64,000 nt of DNA from Gemmatimonadales bacterium. Its GTDB lineage: Bacteria; Gemmatimonadota; Gemmatimonadetes; Palauibacterales; Palauibacteraceae. The DNA lies in NCBI GenBank assembly GCA_009838765.1, contig VXQX01000051.1:31874-95873 (forward strand), in the 5' to 3' direction. The notes below the pieces were generated by a model. It ran no database searches and was not told where the DNA came from. It saw only the letters and a list, made by a program, of their open reading frames with translations. Each line of letters starts with the position of its first letter. Within the stretch, counting starts at the first letter, position 1. The position numbers were made by a program, and so were the translations under genes. Below are positions 10,743-19,608 of the stretch, one piece after another.

Positions 10743-11572
10743 GCGCCGTGCCCTCCTGTGCGCGGCGGCCGACCGGTGGCGGCCGAAGGGGCCGTCTCCG
10801 CCGCGGCAGCGTCGTCCGCCGAAGCGCTCGCCCCGAAGGCGCGCCGCGCGGTGTCGAGCCGCTCGGGCGTCCCGATGTCGTACCACGCCGCGCCCGTCGC
10901 GTCGAACACGCCGACGTGCTCACCATCTCCGATCCAGTCCATGTACGAATCCATGATCGAAAAGACGCCTCCTTCCGCGTAGCGTTCGAACACGCGCGGC
11001 GAGAGCGCGTGGATGCCGCAGAACCCGTACTCCCGGGCTTCCTCTGCACTCGACGGCTCGCGCGCCACAACCTCCCACCCCTCGTCCCGGTTCGCGCGCC
11101 CGTACACGCCGCGGCCGTCCACCAGGAGAGGCCGCGATGTCTCCCGCTCCGCGATCGCCAGCGTGGCCAGCCGCCCGTCCCGGGCCTCGCCTTCCAGGTG
11201 CGCGCGGTACAGCGCGGCGAGGTCGACATCGGTCACCACGTCGCAGTTGTGGAGCAGGAAGGGTGCCCGCGCCTCGAACAGCGACCGCGCGTGGAAGAGC
11301 CCGCCACTCGTGTCCAGGGGAGCCGGCGACTCCTCGTCTTCCCGCGACACGAACACCGGGACGTCCAGCCGCGACGCCTCGGCCCACGCCGCCACCTGCC
11401 CGGCCAGGTAGTGCGCGTTCACGATCAGCCGGTGCGCGCCCGCCGCGACGAGGTTTCCGGCGACGCGCTCCAGCAGAGGGACGCCGCCGAAGTCGACGAG
11501 CGCCTTGGGCGTCGCGTCGGTCAGCGGCCGCAGTCGGCGTCCCCGGCCCGCCGCGAAGATCATCGCCTCCAC
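10739..11572 (-). CDS. Sugar-1-phosphate nucleotidyltransferase, MurU-like
   Basis: An NTP_transferase protein of 277 residues starting (GTG)EAMIFAAGRGRRLRPLTDATPKALV. The Mg/NTP block is followed by LIVNAHYL, LDTSGGLFHA and the catalytic LLHNCDVVTDVD. The family includes MurU, which makes UDP-MurNAc from MurNAc-1-P. Its location right after an AmgK-like sugar kinase supports that role, though GlcNAc-1-P or mannose-1-P uridylyl/guanylyl transfer is not excluded. GTG 11572 has GGGAG 7 nt upstream; ATG 11563 is an alternative. A longer frame upstream lies within the kinase gene. Confidence 0.75.
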   Translation of the reverse strand: MEAMIFAAGRGRRLRPLTDATPKALVDFGGVPLLERVAGNLVAAGAHRLIVNAHYLAGQVAAWAEASRLDVPVFVSREDEESPAPLDTSGGLFHARSLFEARAPFLLHNCDVVTDVDLAALYRAHLEGEARDGRLATLAIAERETSRPLLVDGRGVYGRANRDEGWEVVAREPSSAEEAREYGFCGIHALSPRVFERYAEGGVFSIMDSYMDWIGDGEHVGVFDATGAAWYDIGTPERLDTARRAFGASASADDAAAAETAPSAATGRPPRTGGHGA

Positions 11573-11616
11573 GCGTCCGCTCCCGCCCTCCGGCTCAAGC
11601 AGTCCGCGGCCACGGC

Positions 11617-13098
11617 TCAGACCCGGGCGGGACGGCGCGGCCAGTCCGCCGATTCCCGGTGCGTGACCTCCACGCGCACGTCGGGGAAACGCACGCTCAG
11701 GTGCTGGCGCAGCCGCTCCGCCATGTACACCGAGCGGTGCTGCCCCCCCGAACACCCGAAACTCACGCTCAGACTGTGGAACCCGCGCTCCAGGTAGTTC
11801 GCGATGTGCGCGTCAACGATCCCCCGCACCCGTTCCCAGAACTCCTGCGCCTCCGGCCGGGCCGCGATGAAGGCGATCGTCTCCTCGTCGAGCCCGGTGA
11901 GGTCGCGGTATGCCTCCTCCCGACCCGGATTCGGGAGCCCGCGGCAGTCGAACACGTATCCTCCGCCGTGACCCGACGTGTCCGCCGGATAGCCGCCGGG
12001 ATACCGGAAACTCGAGACCGTCACCTCCAGCCCTCCCTCGACCGCCGACGGCTCCGCCCTGCGGCTCCAGCGCTCGACGATCGCGCCCAGCGCCCCCTCG
12101 AGTTCGGGGACGTCCACCGGCAGACCCGCCTCGAGCAGCCCCCGCAGGTTCTCCGCCGCGTAGGGCACGCTCTGCAGGAAGCGCGGCTTGCGCTCGAAGA
12201 ACCCCCGGTAGCCGTAGGCCCCGAGCGCCTGCAGCAGGCGCACGAGGACGTACCCGGGCCAGAGTTCGAGGAACTCGTCGCGACGCGCGACCCCGCGCGA
12301 TTCGATGACGCCGATGTAGTGATCGAGCAGCGCTTCGCGGTGCCGGAGCGCGAGATTCGCCTTCGAGTCGTAGAGCAGCGACGCCACGTCGTACTGCAGC
12401 GCCCCGCGCCGCCCACCCTGGTAGTCGATGAACCAGGGCTCCGGACCTTCTGGCCCCTGCCGCACCATCACGTTGCGGGACTGGAGGTCGCGGTACAGGA
12501 ACGAGGACCGGTCGCCGCCGAGCAAGTGGCGCGCGAGCCGCGAGAAGTCGCGTTCCAGGTGCGCCTCGTTGAACGGGATGTGCGCGAGCTTCAGGAAGTG
12601 GTACTTGAAGTAGTTGAGGTCCCAGAGAATGGACTGCCGGTCGAACGCCGCCCGGGGATAGGCCCGGCGGAAGTCGATCCGCTCCCCTCCCTCGACCTGG
12701 AAGCGCGGCAGCACGTCGAGCACCCGCCGGTAGAGGGGGAGGACGACGTCGGGGAAGGCGTCCGATCCCGGGTCGCGCGCCTCCTTGATCGCATCGAAGA
12801 GGGTCGTGTCGCCGAGGTCCTCGAGGAGCCACACGCCGGACTTCTCATCCGCTCCGTACACCTGCGGCACGGGCAGCCCGAGTTCGCGCAGCGTCCGCGA
12901 GTAGGACAGGAAGGCCCGGTTCTCCATCGGGTCGGGTCCGTGGGCCCCGATGGCGGACATCCCATCTCCCGCCCTGAGACGCCAGTAGCTGCGGGTGGAG
13001 CCGTCCGCGGCGACGGGCCGGATGTCCCGCGGCGACTCGCCGTGCCACGCGACGAAGAGCGCCGACGCGAGGTCGACCAGGGCCTTGCCGGGAGCCAT
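11617..13098 (-). CDS. AmgK-like phosphotransferase fused to a RapZ C-terminal domain
   Basis: A 493-residue two-domain protein. Residues 1-340 are an aminoglycoside-phosphotransferase/AmgK-type kinase. The catalytic loop YRDLQSRN has Asp 204 and Asn 209, and the metal Asp is 225 in FIDYQGG. Residues 355-485 match the C-terminal half of RapZ, with FDCRGLPNPG near 383 and SFGCSGGQHRSVYMAE near 446. AmgK phosphorylates MurNAc/GlcNAc at C1, and the RapZ C-terminus binds glucosamine-6-P in enterobacteria. The fusion therefore suggests an amino-sugar kinase with a built-in sensor (inference). ATG 13098 overlaps the pyrD stop as ATGA. MurU-like gene follows. Confidence 0.8.
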   Translation of the reverse strand: MAPGKALVDLASALFVAWHGESPRDIRPVAADGSTRSYWRLRAGDGMSAIGAHGPDPMENRAFLSYSRTLRELGLPVPQVYGADEKSGVWLLEDLGDTTLFDAIKEARDPGSDAFPDVVLPLYRRVLDVLPRFQVEGGERIDFRRAYPRAAFDRQSILWDLNYFKYHFLKLAHIPFNEAHLERDFSRLARHLLGGDRSSFLYRDLQSRNVMVRQGPEGPEPWFIDYQGGRRGALQYDVASLLYDSKANLALRHREALLDHYIGVIESRGVARRDEFLELWPGYVLVRLLQALGAYGYRGFFERKPRFLQSVPYAAENLRGLLEAGLPVDVPELEGALGAIVERWSRRAEPSAVEGGLEVTVSSFRYPGGYPADTSGHGGGYVFDCRGLPNPGREEAYRDLTGLDEETIAFIAARPEAQEFWERVRGIVDAHIANYLERGFHSLSVSFGCSGGQHRSVYMAERLRQHLSVRFPDVRVEVTHRESADWPRRPARV

Positions 13099-14063
13099 CA
13101 GCCGGCCGGAATCGCGGGTCCGGTTCCCGGCCGGGCCCGGAGCGCGCCCACGAGATCCGCGAGGCGCGCGACGCCGTTCGCCTCCAGGTATGCCGAGAGC
13201 CCTTCGTGGACATCCACCGCGGCGCCGGGATCGACGAACGAAGCCGTCCCGATCTGCACGAGACAGGCGCCGGCGAGGATGTACTGCAGCGCGTCATCGG
13301 CGTTGCGGATCCCTCCGATGCCCATGATCGGAAGCCCGCAGGTCTGCCGCGCGCGCCAGGTGGCATAGACGCCCATGGGGAGGATCGCGGGCCCGCTCAC
13401 GCCCCCGGACTTGTTGCCGATCAGCGGTTCGCGCCGCCCGATGTCGACGACCATCCCGGGGAAGGTGTTGATCGCGCTCAGGCCGTCGGCCCCTGCCTCC
13501 TCGCAGATGCGGGCGAAGTCGCCCACATCGGGGACGTTGGGCGTGAGCTTGATCACGAGCGGCCGCTCCGTGCAGGCGCGGAGCCGCGCCACGAGGTCGG
13601 CCAGCGCCCGCTCGTCGGTGCCGAACATCGTGCCACCCTTCACGTTCGGACAGGAGACGTTGATCTCGTACCCGAGGAAGCCGTCCTCTCCGTCGAGTCC
13701 GCGTACGACGGCGGCAAAATCCTCCGCCGAGTGCCCGACGACGTTCACGAACACGTGCGCGCGGCGCAGGTGCTCGCGCAGCCAGGGGAGTTTCTCCGCG
13801 ATGAAGCCGTGCAGGCCGGGGTTCTCGAGCCCGATCGCGTTGATCATTCCGCCGGGCGTCTCCGCGACGCGGTGCGGCGGGTTCCCGGGGCGGGGCTCGA
13901 GGCTCACCGCCTTCGTGACCAGCCCGCCGATCTCATCGAGAGGGATGAGATCCGCGTATTCCTGCCCATAGCCGCATGTGCCCGAGGCGAGGAGCACGGG
14001 ACTCGGAAACTCCGCCCCGAACACGCGCTGGACGAGGCCGGGGGACGCCGCGGCGGAGGTCAG
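13098..14063 (-). CDS. pyrD: Dihydroorotate dehydrogenase, class 1B catalytic subunit
   Basis: FMN enzyme oxidising dihydroorotate to orotate, working with PyrK and NAD. Motifs are PVLLASGTCGYGQEY, GGLVTKAVSLEPRPGNPP, GMINAIGLENPG, the active-site Cys block EINVSCPNVKGG, and MGIGGIRNADDA. The start is uncertain. A CTG at 14063 overlaps the pyrK TGA as CTGA with GGGGGG just upstream. It gives the full N-terminus (321 residues). The first ordinary start is GTG 14024, which has no ribosome-binding sequence and would trim about 13 residues. Confidence 0.95.
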   Translation of the reverse strand: MTSAAASPGLVQRVFGAEFPSPVLLASGTCGYGQEYADLIPLDEIGGLVTKAVSLEPRPGNPPHRVAETPGGMINAIGLENPGLHGFIAEKLPWLREHLRRAHVFVNVVGHSAEDFAAVVRGLDGEDGFLGYEINVSCPNVKGGTMFGTDERALADLVARLRACTERPLVIKLTPNVPDVGDFARICEEAGADGLSAINTFPGMVVDIGRREPLIGNKSGGVSGPAILPMGVYATWRARQTCGLPIMGIGGIRNADDALQYILAGACLVQIGTASFVDPGAAVDVHEGLSAYLEANGVARLADLVGALRARPGTGPAIPAG

Positions 14064-14872
14064 ATCGCCCCCCAGTCGAGTTCCTCCGCCGGGAAGACGG
14101 AGCCCTCGATGCACGACTTCACCCAGCGCCCGTCCGCCCCGCGCACGACGCACCCCTGGCAGGTGCCGATCCCGCAGCCCATGTGCTCCTCCACCGAGAC
14201 CTGGAGCCGGCGGCCGTGTTCCCGCGCGAAGGCCTCGAGCGCCCGCAGGAGCGGCGTGGGGCCGCAGCCGAGGAGGAGCGCGCCCGAGGCGGGGTCGAGG
14301 CCCGCGGTCACGAGGCCCTTCCGGCCGCCGCTCCCGTCTTCCGTGAACAACTCCGGGTCGTGATCCGTGAGGCGGGCGATGAGCGTTGGGTCGAAGACGG
14401 CTCCCGCGTCCCGCTCGCCGTAGATGAGCCGCACGCGCCGTCCCGCCGCCGCCTCGCGCGCGGCGAGGAAGATGAACGGGGCGAGCCCGACGCCGCCCGC
14501 GACGCACTCGACCTCCGCGCCCTCCGTGTCGAAGGGGCGGCCCAGCGGGCCGAGCAGCAGGGCGGTCTGCCCGGTTTCCAGCCTGGCGAGTGCCCGGGTG
14601 CCCTCTCCGTAGGCGCGCAGCAGGATGCCGACCTCGCCGCCGGGGCCCGTCCAGCCGACGCTGAAGGGACGCGGAAGCAGCCAGGCCCCCGGCGCGTCGA
14701 GCCCGACGCCGAGCATGACGAACTGCCCGGGGAGCGCGGCGGCCGCGATGTCCGGGCAGTCGAACTCCTGCCACCACGTATCGCGGGCCACGAGGCGCGT
14801 GGAGAGCAGCGTCGCCCGCCGGCTCACGGGTACCGCGCGCTCCACGGCCACTCCGCCGCCGGCGCTCAGCAC
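14060..14872 (-). CDS. pyrK: Dihydroorotate dehydrogenase electron-transfer subunit
   Basis: A 270-residue ferredoxin-reductase-type subunit carrying electrons from PyrD to NAD. FAD-binding RPFSVGW is near residue 70, the NAD-binding stretch has GGVGLAPFIFLA, and the C-terminal [2Fe-2S] ligands are in HMGCGIGTCQGCVV plus a distal SC. It overlaps the amidase gene by 7 nt and pyrD by 4 nt. The presence of PyrK makes the neighbouring PyrD a 1B type. Confidence 0.93.
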   Translation of the reverse strand: MLSAGGGVAVERAVPVSRRATLLSTRLVARDTWWQEFDCPDIAAAALPGQFVMLGVGLDAPGAWLLPRPFSVGWTGPGGEVGILLRAYGEGTRALARLETGQTALLLGPLGRPFDTEGAEVECVAGGVGLAPFIFLAAREAAAGRRVRLIYGERDAGAVFDPTLIARLTDHDPELFTEDGSGGRKGLVTAGLDPASGALLLGCGPTPLLRALEAFAREHGRRLQVSVEEHMGCGIGTCQGCVVRGADGRWVKSCIEGSVFPAEELDWGAI

Positions 14873-16125
14873 CCCGGCTCCGGCGCGGGGGCGTACCGGC
14901 GCAGCACGTCGGCGCGGTACGCCGCGATCGCGTCCGCGATCGCCCGCGCGATCGCCTCCTGTCCTTCCGCGCCGTTCAGGTAGCCCTCCTCTTCATCGTT
15001 CGAAAGAAAACCGACTTCGACGATCACCGACGGCATGCGCACGAGCGCCCCGAGCAAGACCCACCACGGACCCTGTATGACGCCGCGGTCGGGGGACCCG
15101 CCGCGCCGGACCCTTCGGATCGAGTTCTGCACGAACCCGGCGAAGAGCCGCGACTCCGCAAGATTCTCGGTACGATCCAATCCCGCGAGGATGAACTGGA
15201 CATCGGACGGCGAACCCGCCGCGTCTTCCACTTCGGGACCCCGGTTCTCCCGCAGCGCGACCTCGCGCGCCTCCTCCGAGCGCGCCTGGCCGAGGAAGAT
15301 GGTCTCGAACCCGCGCGCCCGTTCGTCCCCCGCGGCGTTGGCGTGAATCGAGACGAAGAGATCGCCGGCCCGGTCCACCGCGAACTGGGACCGCTGGTCG
15401 AGGTCCACATAGACATCGGTGTTCCGGGTCATGTAGGGCTCGAACATCTCGCGCCCCTCGAGCTCCTCGGACAGTCGGCTCGCGATCGCGAGCACGACGT
15501 CCTTCTCGTAGCTCTCGTTACCCAGCGTTCCCGGATCCCGGCCTCCGTGCCCCGGGTCGATGATCACGCGCCACGGCGCCGTCGGGTCGACGCGGTCCGG
15601 CAACGGATCCGCGGGCGGCGGGAAAGATGGGGACGCCGGGTTCGAGGCGGGGTCCCGGGACCCTTCGGACGCGGCGGCGGCCGGCGGTGGCCCCTCCGAC
15701 ACCCACCGCGTGACGAACTCGGCCGGAAGCCAGAAGGCACCGCCTTCCTCGTAGGGTGGATTCGCAAGCTGCACCGCGCGTCCCCCGTGCCGGAAGAAGG
15801 GAGATTCCGCCTCGAACGCGACCTCTTCGCCGTGGAAGCTGGCGCGAAGGAAGACCCCGTTCCGCGTGACATCTTCGAGGACGCTCTCCAGCGCGAGCGC
15901 GAGATCCGCCGCCGCCACGGCGGGGTAGGCCCGGTGCCGCGCGATCGGAAAGCTCACGGTACGGCCCGAGACCTCCGCCTGTACCGTTTCCGGGGGCGCC
16001 TGTGCGTCGATTCCCGCCGGGATCCCGCAGAGCACGACCTGTCCGGCGACGACGGCGGCAACCGCGATCCGCCCCTCCGCGCCGACCCGGCCGCGTCCTC
16101 CGCCGCCGCGCCGGTCAACCGCCAC
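14866..16125 (-). CDS. N-acetylmuramoyl-L-alanine amidase (Amidase_3), secreted
   Basis: A 419-residue periplasmic amidase that cleaves stem peptides from MurNAc. It has an N-terminal export segment (about 1-42) and an unassigned region of about 140 residues. A proline/serine linker leads to the catalytic domain from about residue 185. Zinc ligands appear as His in IDPGHGGRDPG, Glu in GNESYEKDVV and His in VSIHANAAG. The catalytic Glu is in VIVEVGFLSND. It resembles AmiC-type enzymes that LytM activators switch on, and an EnvC-like candidate is encoded at 28977-30200. It overlaps smpB by 11 nt. Confidence 0.9.
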   Translation of the reverse strand: MAVDRRGGGGRGRVGAEGRIAVAAVVAGQVVLCGIPAGIDAQAPPETVQAEVSGRTVSFPIARHRAYPAVAAADLALALESVLEDVTRNGVFLRASFHGEEVAFEAESPFFRHGGRAVQLANPPYEEGGAFWLPAEFVTRWVSEGPPPAAAASEGSRDPASNPASPSFPPPADPLPDRVDPTAPWRVIIDPGHGGRDPGTLGNESYEKDVVLAIASRLSEELEGREMFEPYMTRNTDVYVDLDQRSQFAVDRAGDLFVSIHANAAGDERARGFETIFLGQARSEEAREVALRENRGPEVEDAAGSPSDVQFILAGLDRTENLAESRLFAGFVQNSIRRVRRGGSPDRGVIQGPWWVLLGALVRMPSVIVEVGFLSNDEEEGYLNGAEGQEAIARAIADAIAAYRADVLRRYAPAPEPGC

Positions 16126-16588
16126 GCGCCGCCTCCCTCTTCGCCCGCTCGGCCTCCCGCTGCATCGTCTTCCTCTTCAGATCTTCCCGCCGGTCCCGGT
16201 GCTTCTTCCCCCGCGCCAACCCCAGCGTCACCTTGGCGAAGCCGCGCCGAAAGTGGAGGTCCAGCGGCACGAGCGTCAGCCCGCTCTCGCGCGTCTTCGA
16301 GCGCAGGCGATCGATCTCCCGCCTCTTGAGCAGGAGCTTCCGCCGGCGCACCGGGTCCGGGGCGTCGATCGTCGCCTTGTCGTACGGAGGAATGTGGAGA
16401 TTATGGAGCCACGCCTCCCCGCCGTCGATGCGCCCGAACGCGTCGGCGAAGCTCGCCTTCCCGTCCCGCAGCGACTTCACCTCCGCGCCCCGCAGCACGA
16501 TCCCCGCCTCGATCTGCTCGAGTACCTCGTAGTCGTGGCGGGCCTTCCTGTTGCGGGCGATGACCCGGACCCCATCTCGGTCGCCCAC
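16115..16588 (-). CDS. smpB: SsrA-binding protein
   Basis: A 157-residue partner of tmRNA in rescuing stalled ribosomes. The OB core is recognised by IARNRKARHDYEVLEQ, GIVLRGAEVKSLRDGKAS, HNLHIPPYDKAT, then KLLLKRREIDRL and LVPLDLHF. A basic C-terminal tail (GLARGKKHRDRREDLK onward) is typical and contacts the decoding centre. No tmRNA gene was found in the window. Confidence 0.97.
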   Translation of the reverse strand: MGDRDGVRVIARNRKARHDYEVLEQIEAGIVLRGAEVKSLRDGKASFADAFGRIDGGEAWLHNLHIPPYDKATIDAPDPVRRRKLLLKRREIDRLRSKTRESGLTLVPLDLHFRRGFAKVTLGLARGKKHRDRREDLKRKTMQREAERAKREAARGG

Positions 16589-16591
16589 GGC

Positions 16592-17128
16592 TCACTCCCG
16601 GGACGCCCCGCCGTCCGCGTCCCCGGCGCTCTCATCGGCCTTCTGCTCATCGTCCGGGTCGCCCCCGGACGTGTCTCCCGATCCATCTCCGGACTCTTCC
16701 TCCGAGTGTTCCTCCGGAGCTTCGCCTTCCGCCAGCGCCGCGCGGTAGGCCTCCCTGGACTCGGCGACGCGCGCCTCGAGGTCGGAGCGGGCCTGCCGGG
16801 CCGCGTCCTTCCCCGCCTTGATCGCCTCTCCCGCCTTCTGCTGCCGGTCGGCGACGTTCCTGCGGAAGGCGTCCACGCGCGTTCCCACCTCGTCGCGCGT
16901 GCGGTCGTAGCGTTCCCCGAGCGTTTCACGGAGGTCCGTGAGCCGCTCCTCCGTCCCCTCCTTCAACCGGCGAGCCCCCTCGCGCAGGTCGGCCTGCGTT
17001 TCGCGCCCCGACTTCGGCGCCAGGAGCAGCGCGACGCCCGCGCCCACCAGGGCGCCGCACAGGAATGCGACGACCCCGGACGCCCGGCGTTCCACGACCA
17101 CGTACGGCTGTTGATCCTGTTCCGACAT
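16592..17128 (-). CDS. YtxH-domain protein
   Basis: A 178-residue protein with one N-terminal hydrophobic segment (VVAFLCGALVGAGVALLLAP) followed by KSGRETQADLREG, the YtxH/GsiB pattern. A charged helical region to about residue 130 could form a coiled coil, and the last 45 residues are acidic and low-complexity. It is probably a membrane-anchored envelope or stress protein; no activity can be inferred. It lies 3 nt from smpB and 1 nt from the M28 gene. Confidence 0.75.
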   Translation of the reverse strand: MSEQDQQPYVVVERRASGVVAFLCGALVGAGVALLLAPKSGRETQADLREGARRLKEGTEERLTDLRETLGERYDRTRDEVGTRVDAFRRNVADRQQKAGEAIKAGKDAARQARSDLEARVAESREAYRAALAEGEAPEEHSEEESGDGSGDTSGGDPDDEQKADESAGDADGGASRE

Positions 17129-17129
17129 G

Positions 17130-18587
17130 TCACTCCCTCTCCTGCTGGCGCCCGACGCCCTCTACAACCCGCCGGTACGCGGCCGGGTCCCACTCGGGCC
17201 GTTCGTCGGCGTCGGCGATGCGCTGCCCGAGATGAAAGATGAGGCGCGTGATGCGCGCCGTCTTGTCGTACAGAATCCGGTCCGGTTCGTCGTTGGGACC
17301 GTGATAGTCTTCGTGCGTACCCGTGAAGAAGAAGAGAATGGGCACGCCCTTCTTCGCAAAACTGTAGTGGTCCGAGCGAAAATAGAAATTCTCCTCCGGC
17401 CACGGGTCGTCGATCATCTCGAGCCCGAGTTCCGGGTGCGCCCGCAGCGTCTGCCGAAGCGTCCCGCCGAGCGTCGATTCGTCGGCGCCGATCGCCACGA
17501 CGGTGTCGCGCCAGTTTCGTCCGATCATGTCGATGTTCAGGTTGGCAACCGTCGCGCCGAGGGGGAACAGCGGGTTCTCCGCATACCACCCGGAGCCGAG
17601 CAGCCCGCGCTCCTCCCCGCTCACGGTCATGAATACGAGGGAGCGGCGCGGCGGCGTTTCCAGCGACGCGAACGCCTGCGCGAGTTCGATGATTGCCGCG
17701 GTACCCGAGGCGTCGTCGTCGGCGCCGTTGTAGATGGAATCCCCGTCGACGGGCCGCCCCACGCCCACGTGGTCCATGTGGGCCGTGAAGACGATGAACT
17801 CGCCCCGGAGGTCGGGGTCCGAGCCCTCGATCCATCCGATCGTGTTGTATGCCCTCTCCTCGCGGAACTCGGAGTGCGTGCGCACCCTCGCCTCCCAGAC
17901 GGTCGCGCCCGCGCCGGAAGTGAGGGCCGCGCTCAGCGCGTCGGGGAGCGCCTGCGTCCGGACGAGCGCGACCGGGGCGCCGAGTTCCTCCGGCATGCCG
18001 ACGGACAGCCGCTCCCGCTCGTAGAACCGCCGGATGCCGTCGAAGTAGTCGTCCGGCGCATCGACCGCGAGCAGGACGGCGACCGCCCCGCCATCGAGGA
18101 TGCCGCGGACGGCCTCGAGGCCTCGCCGCGTGTCTTCGGGCGCGACCGCCACGACCGCCACGGAGCCGGGAGGCGGATCCGTGCCGCCGGGCTTCACGAT
18201 CGCGAGCGGACCCGCGGCCTCGCCGCGGCCACCCGGAACGGAGAGGACGTCGGACCCGTCGATCGTCCCGCCGCCCGGACCGTCGATCTCGAGCAACTGC
18301 CGGCCGGGGGCGCCGGCCCGGGACGCGGTCAGCGGATACTCCTGCAGGTAGCTGTCGCCGTCCGCCGGCTGGAGGCCGAACTCCTCGAAGCGACGGGCGA
18401 TGTGCCGCGCCGCCTTGTCCAGTTCCGGGCTCGGCGTCGCCCGGCCGCGCATCGAATCGTGAGCCAGGGCGCCGATCCGAAGCCGCAGGTCGCCCGCGGT
18501 GATGGTCGCCGCCCCGGCCTCGGCCTGCGCGGAGATTCCCGCGGGGGAGGCCGCGAGGGCCAGCAACGGGACCCATGTCCTTTTCAT
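17130..18587 (-). CDS. Secreted M28-family zinc aminopeptidase
   Basis: A 485-residue protein with a signal peptide (about 1-20, MKRTWVPLLALAASPAG). A protease-associated-like insert occupies roughly 110-230. The di-zinc M28 domain has TAHMDHVG, NGADDDASGTAA (bridging Asp), SGEERGLLGS (catalytic Glu), NIDMIGR and HEDYHGPND. It is likely periplasmic or extracellular and removes N-terminal residues from peptides. GGAAGGAAG precedes the ATG. It is the first gene of the nine-gene minus-strand cluster; DUF58 diverges 85 bp away. Confidence 0.9.
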   Translation of the reverse strand: MKRTWVPLLALAASPAGISAQAEAGAATITAGDLRLRIGALAHDSMRGRATPSPELDKAARHIARRFEEFGLQPADGDSYLQEYPLTASRAGAPGRQLLEIDGPGGGTIDGSDVLSVPGGRGEAAGPLAIVKPGGTDPPPGSVAVVAVAPEDTRRGLEAVRGILDGGAVAVLLAVDAPDDYFDGIRRFYERERLSVGMPEELGAPVALVRTQALPDALSAALTSGAGATVWEARVRTHSEFREERAYNTIGWIEGSDPDLRGEFIVFTAHMDHVGVGRPVDGDSIYNGADDDASGTAAIIELAQAFASLETPPRRSLVFMTVSGEERGLLGSGWYAENPLFPLGATVANLNIDMIGRNWRDTVVAIGADESTLGGTLRQTLRAHPELGLEMIDDPWPEENFYFRSDHYSFAKKGVPILFFFTGTHEDYHGPNDEPDRILYDKTARITRLIFHLGQRIADADERPEWDPAAYRRVVEGVGRQQERE

Positions 18588-18672
18588 CCGCTTCCTTCCC
18601 GGAGAGACGTTCGACCGAAGGCGAGCCCGCGATGTGTGGCGGGCCTCCGCTACGTGGGGCTAGTCTTTTCCG

Positions 18673-19608
18673 ATGACCGAAGGCACCGCAACTCTCACCT
18701 CCGCTCTCGACGCTTCCCGGCAGCGCCTCGACCTCGCGAGTCCGCGCGAGATCGTGGGCCTTTCGCACCTCGAACTCGTGGCGCGCCATATCGTCGAAGG
18801 GTTTCTCATCGGGCTCCACGACTCGCCGAAGCGCGGCTTCTCCGCCGAATTCGCCGAGGATCGCCCGTACAATCACGGCGACGATCTCCGCTACCTCGAC
18901 TGGAAGGCCTACGCGAGGACGGATCGTCTCTTCATCAAGCAATACGAGGAGGAGACCAACCTGCGGGCCTACCTGCTCGTCGACGTGAGCCGGTCGATGG
19001 GCTGGGTGTCGGACCGGGAGCGCTTTCCAACCAAGCTCGCCTATGCGCGGCTGCTCGCGGCCTCGCTTTCGCTGCTCCTCGTGCAGCAGGGAGACGCGAC
19101 CGGACTCATCGCCTTCGATGAAGCGCTGCGGAGCCACCTCGCGCCGCGCACGACGCGCCGCCACTGGCGCCGGCTGCTGGGCGAACTCACGCGCCTCTCC
19201 GCCGATGGCCGGACGGACGCGGGTTCCGCACTCAAGGAGATCGCCGGCCGGCTGCAGAGGCGGGGTCTCGTCGTGCTCATCTCGGACCTGCTGGTGGACC
19301 CGGATACGACGCGGATGTCCCTGCGTTATCTCCGGCACCGCGGCCACGAGGTGATCCTGTTCCACATCATGGACCCCGGCGAGCGGGAACTACCGGCCGA
19401 GGGGGAGGCGATCTTCTTCGACCCCGAGACGGGCGAGGAGCTGGGCGCCAACTCCGCGGCGCTCCGCAGGCAGTACCGGGAGGCGGTCGAGGCGGCGGTC
19501 GATGGCTGGCGCAAGGAGGCGCTGCGCTGGGGCGCCGACTACGCGCTCCTTACGACGGACACCCCCCTCGGACTCGCGCTCAGGCAGTTCATGCGCAGGC
19601 GGGGCTAG
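18673..19608 (+). CDS. DUF58 protein (VWA-like, Bat/MoxR-associated)
   Basis: A 311-residue protein with GFSAEFAEDRPYNHGDDLRY and the DUF58 core LDWKAYARTDRLFIKQYEEE. It has a metal-site-like VDVSRSMGW near residue 105. DUF58 proteins usually sit with a MoxR ATPase and BatA/B VWA proteins. BatA follows here, but no MoxR gene is in the window. There is no purine-rich site before ATG 18673; TAGTCT ends 6 nt upstream, which could mean a leaderless start. The TAG stop is part of the end of a palindromic element (19606-19770). Confidence 0.88.
   Translation: MTEGTATLTSALDASRQRLDLASPREIVGLSHLELVARHIVEGFLIGLHDSPKRGFSAEFAEDRPYNHGDDLRYLDWKAYARTDRLFIKQYEEETNLRAYLLVDVSRSMGWVSDRERFPTKLAYARLLAASLSLLLVQQGDATGLIAFDEALRSHLAPRTTRRHWRRLLGELTRLSADGRTDAGSALKEIAGRLQRRGLVVLISDLLVDPDTTRMSLRYLRHRGHEVILFHIMDPGERELPAEGEAIFFDPETGEELGANSAALRRQYREAVEAAVDGWRKEALRWGADYALLTTDTPLGLALRQFMRRRG

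Noticed and set aside
16963..19365. 800-residue minus-strand open frame spanning M28 and DUF58
   Set aside because: It crosses genes on both strands in a different frame, and its residues are Arg/Gly-rich noise.
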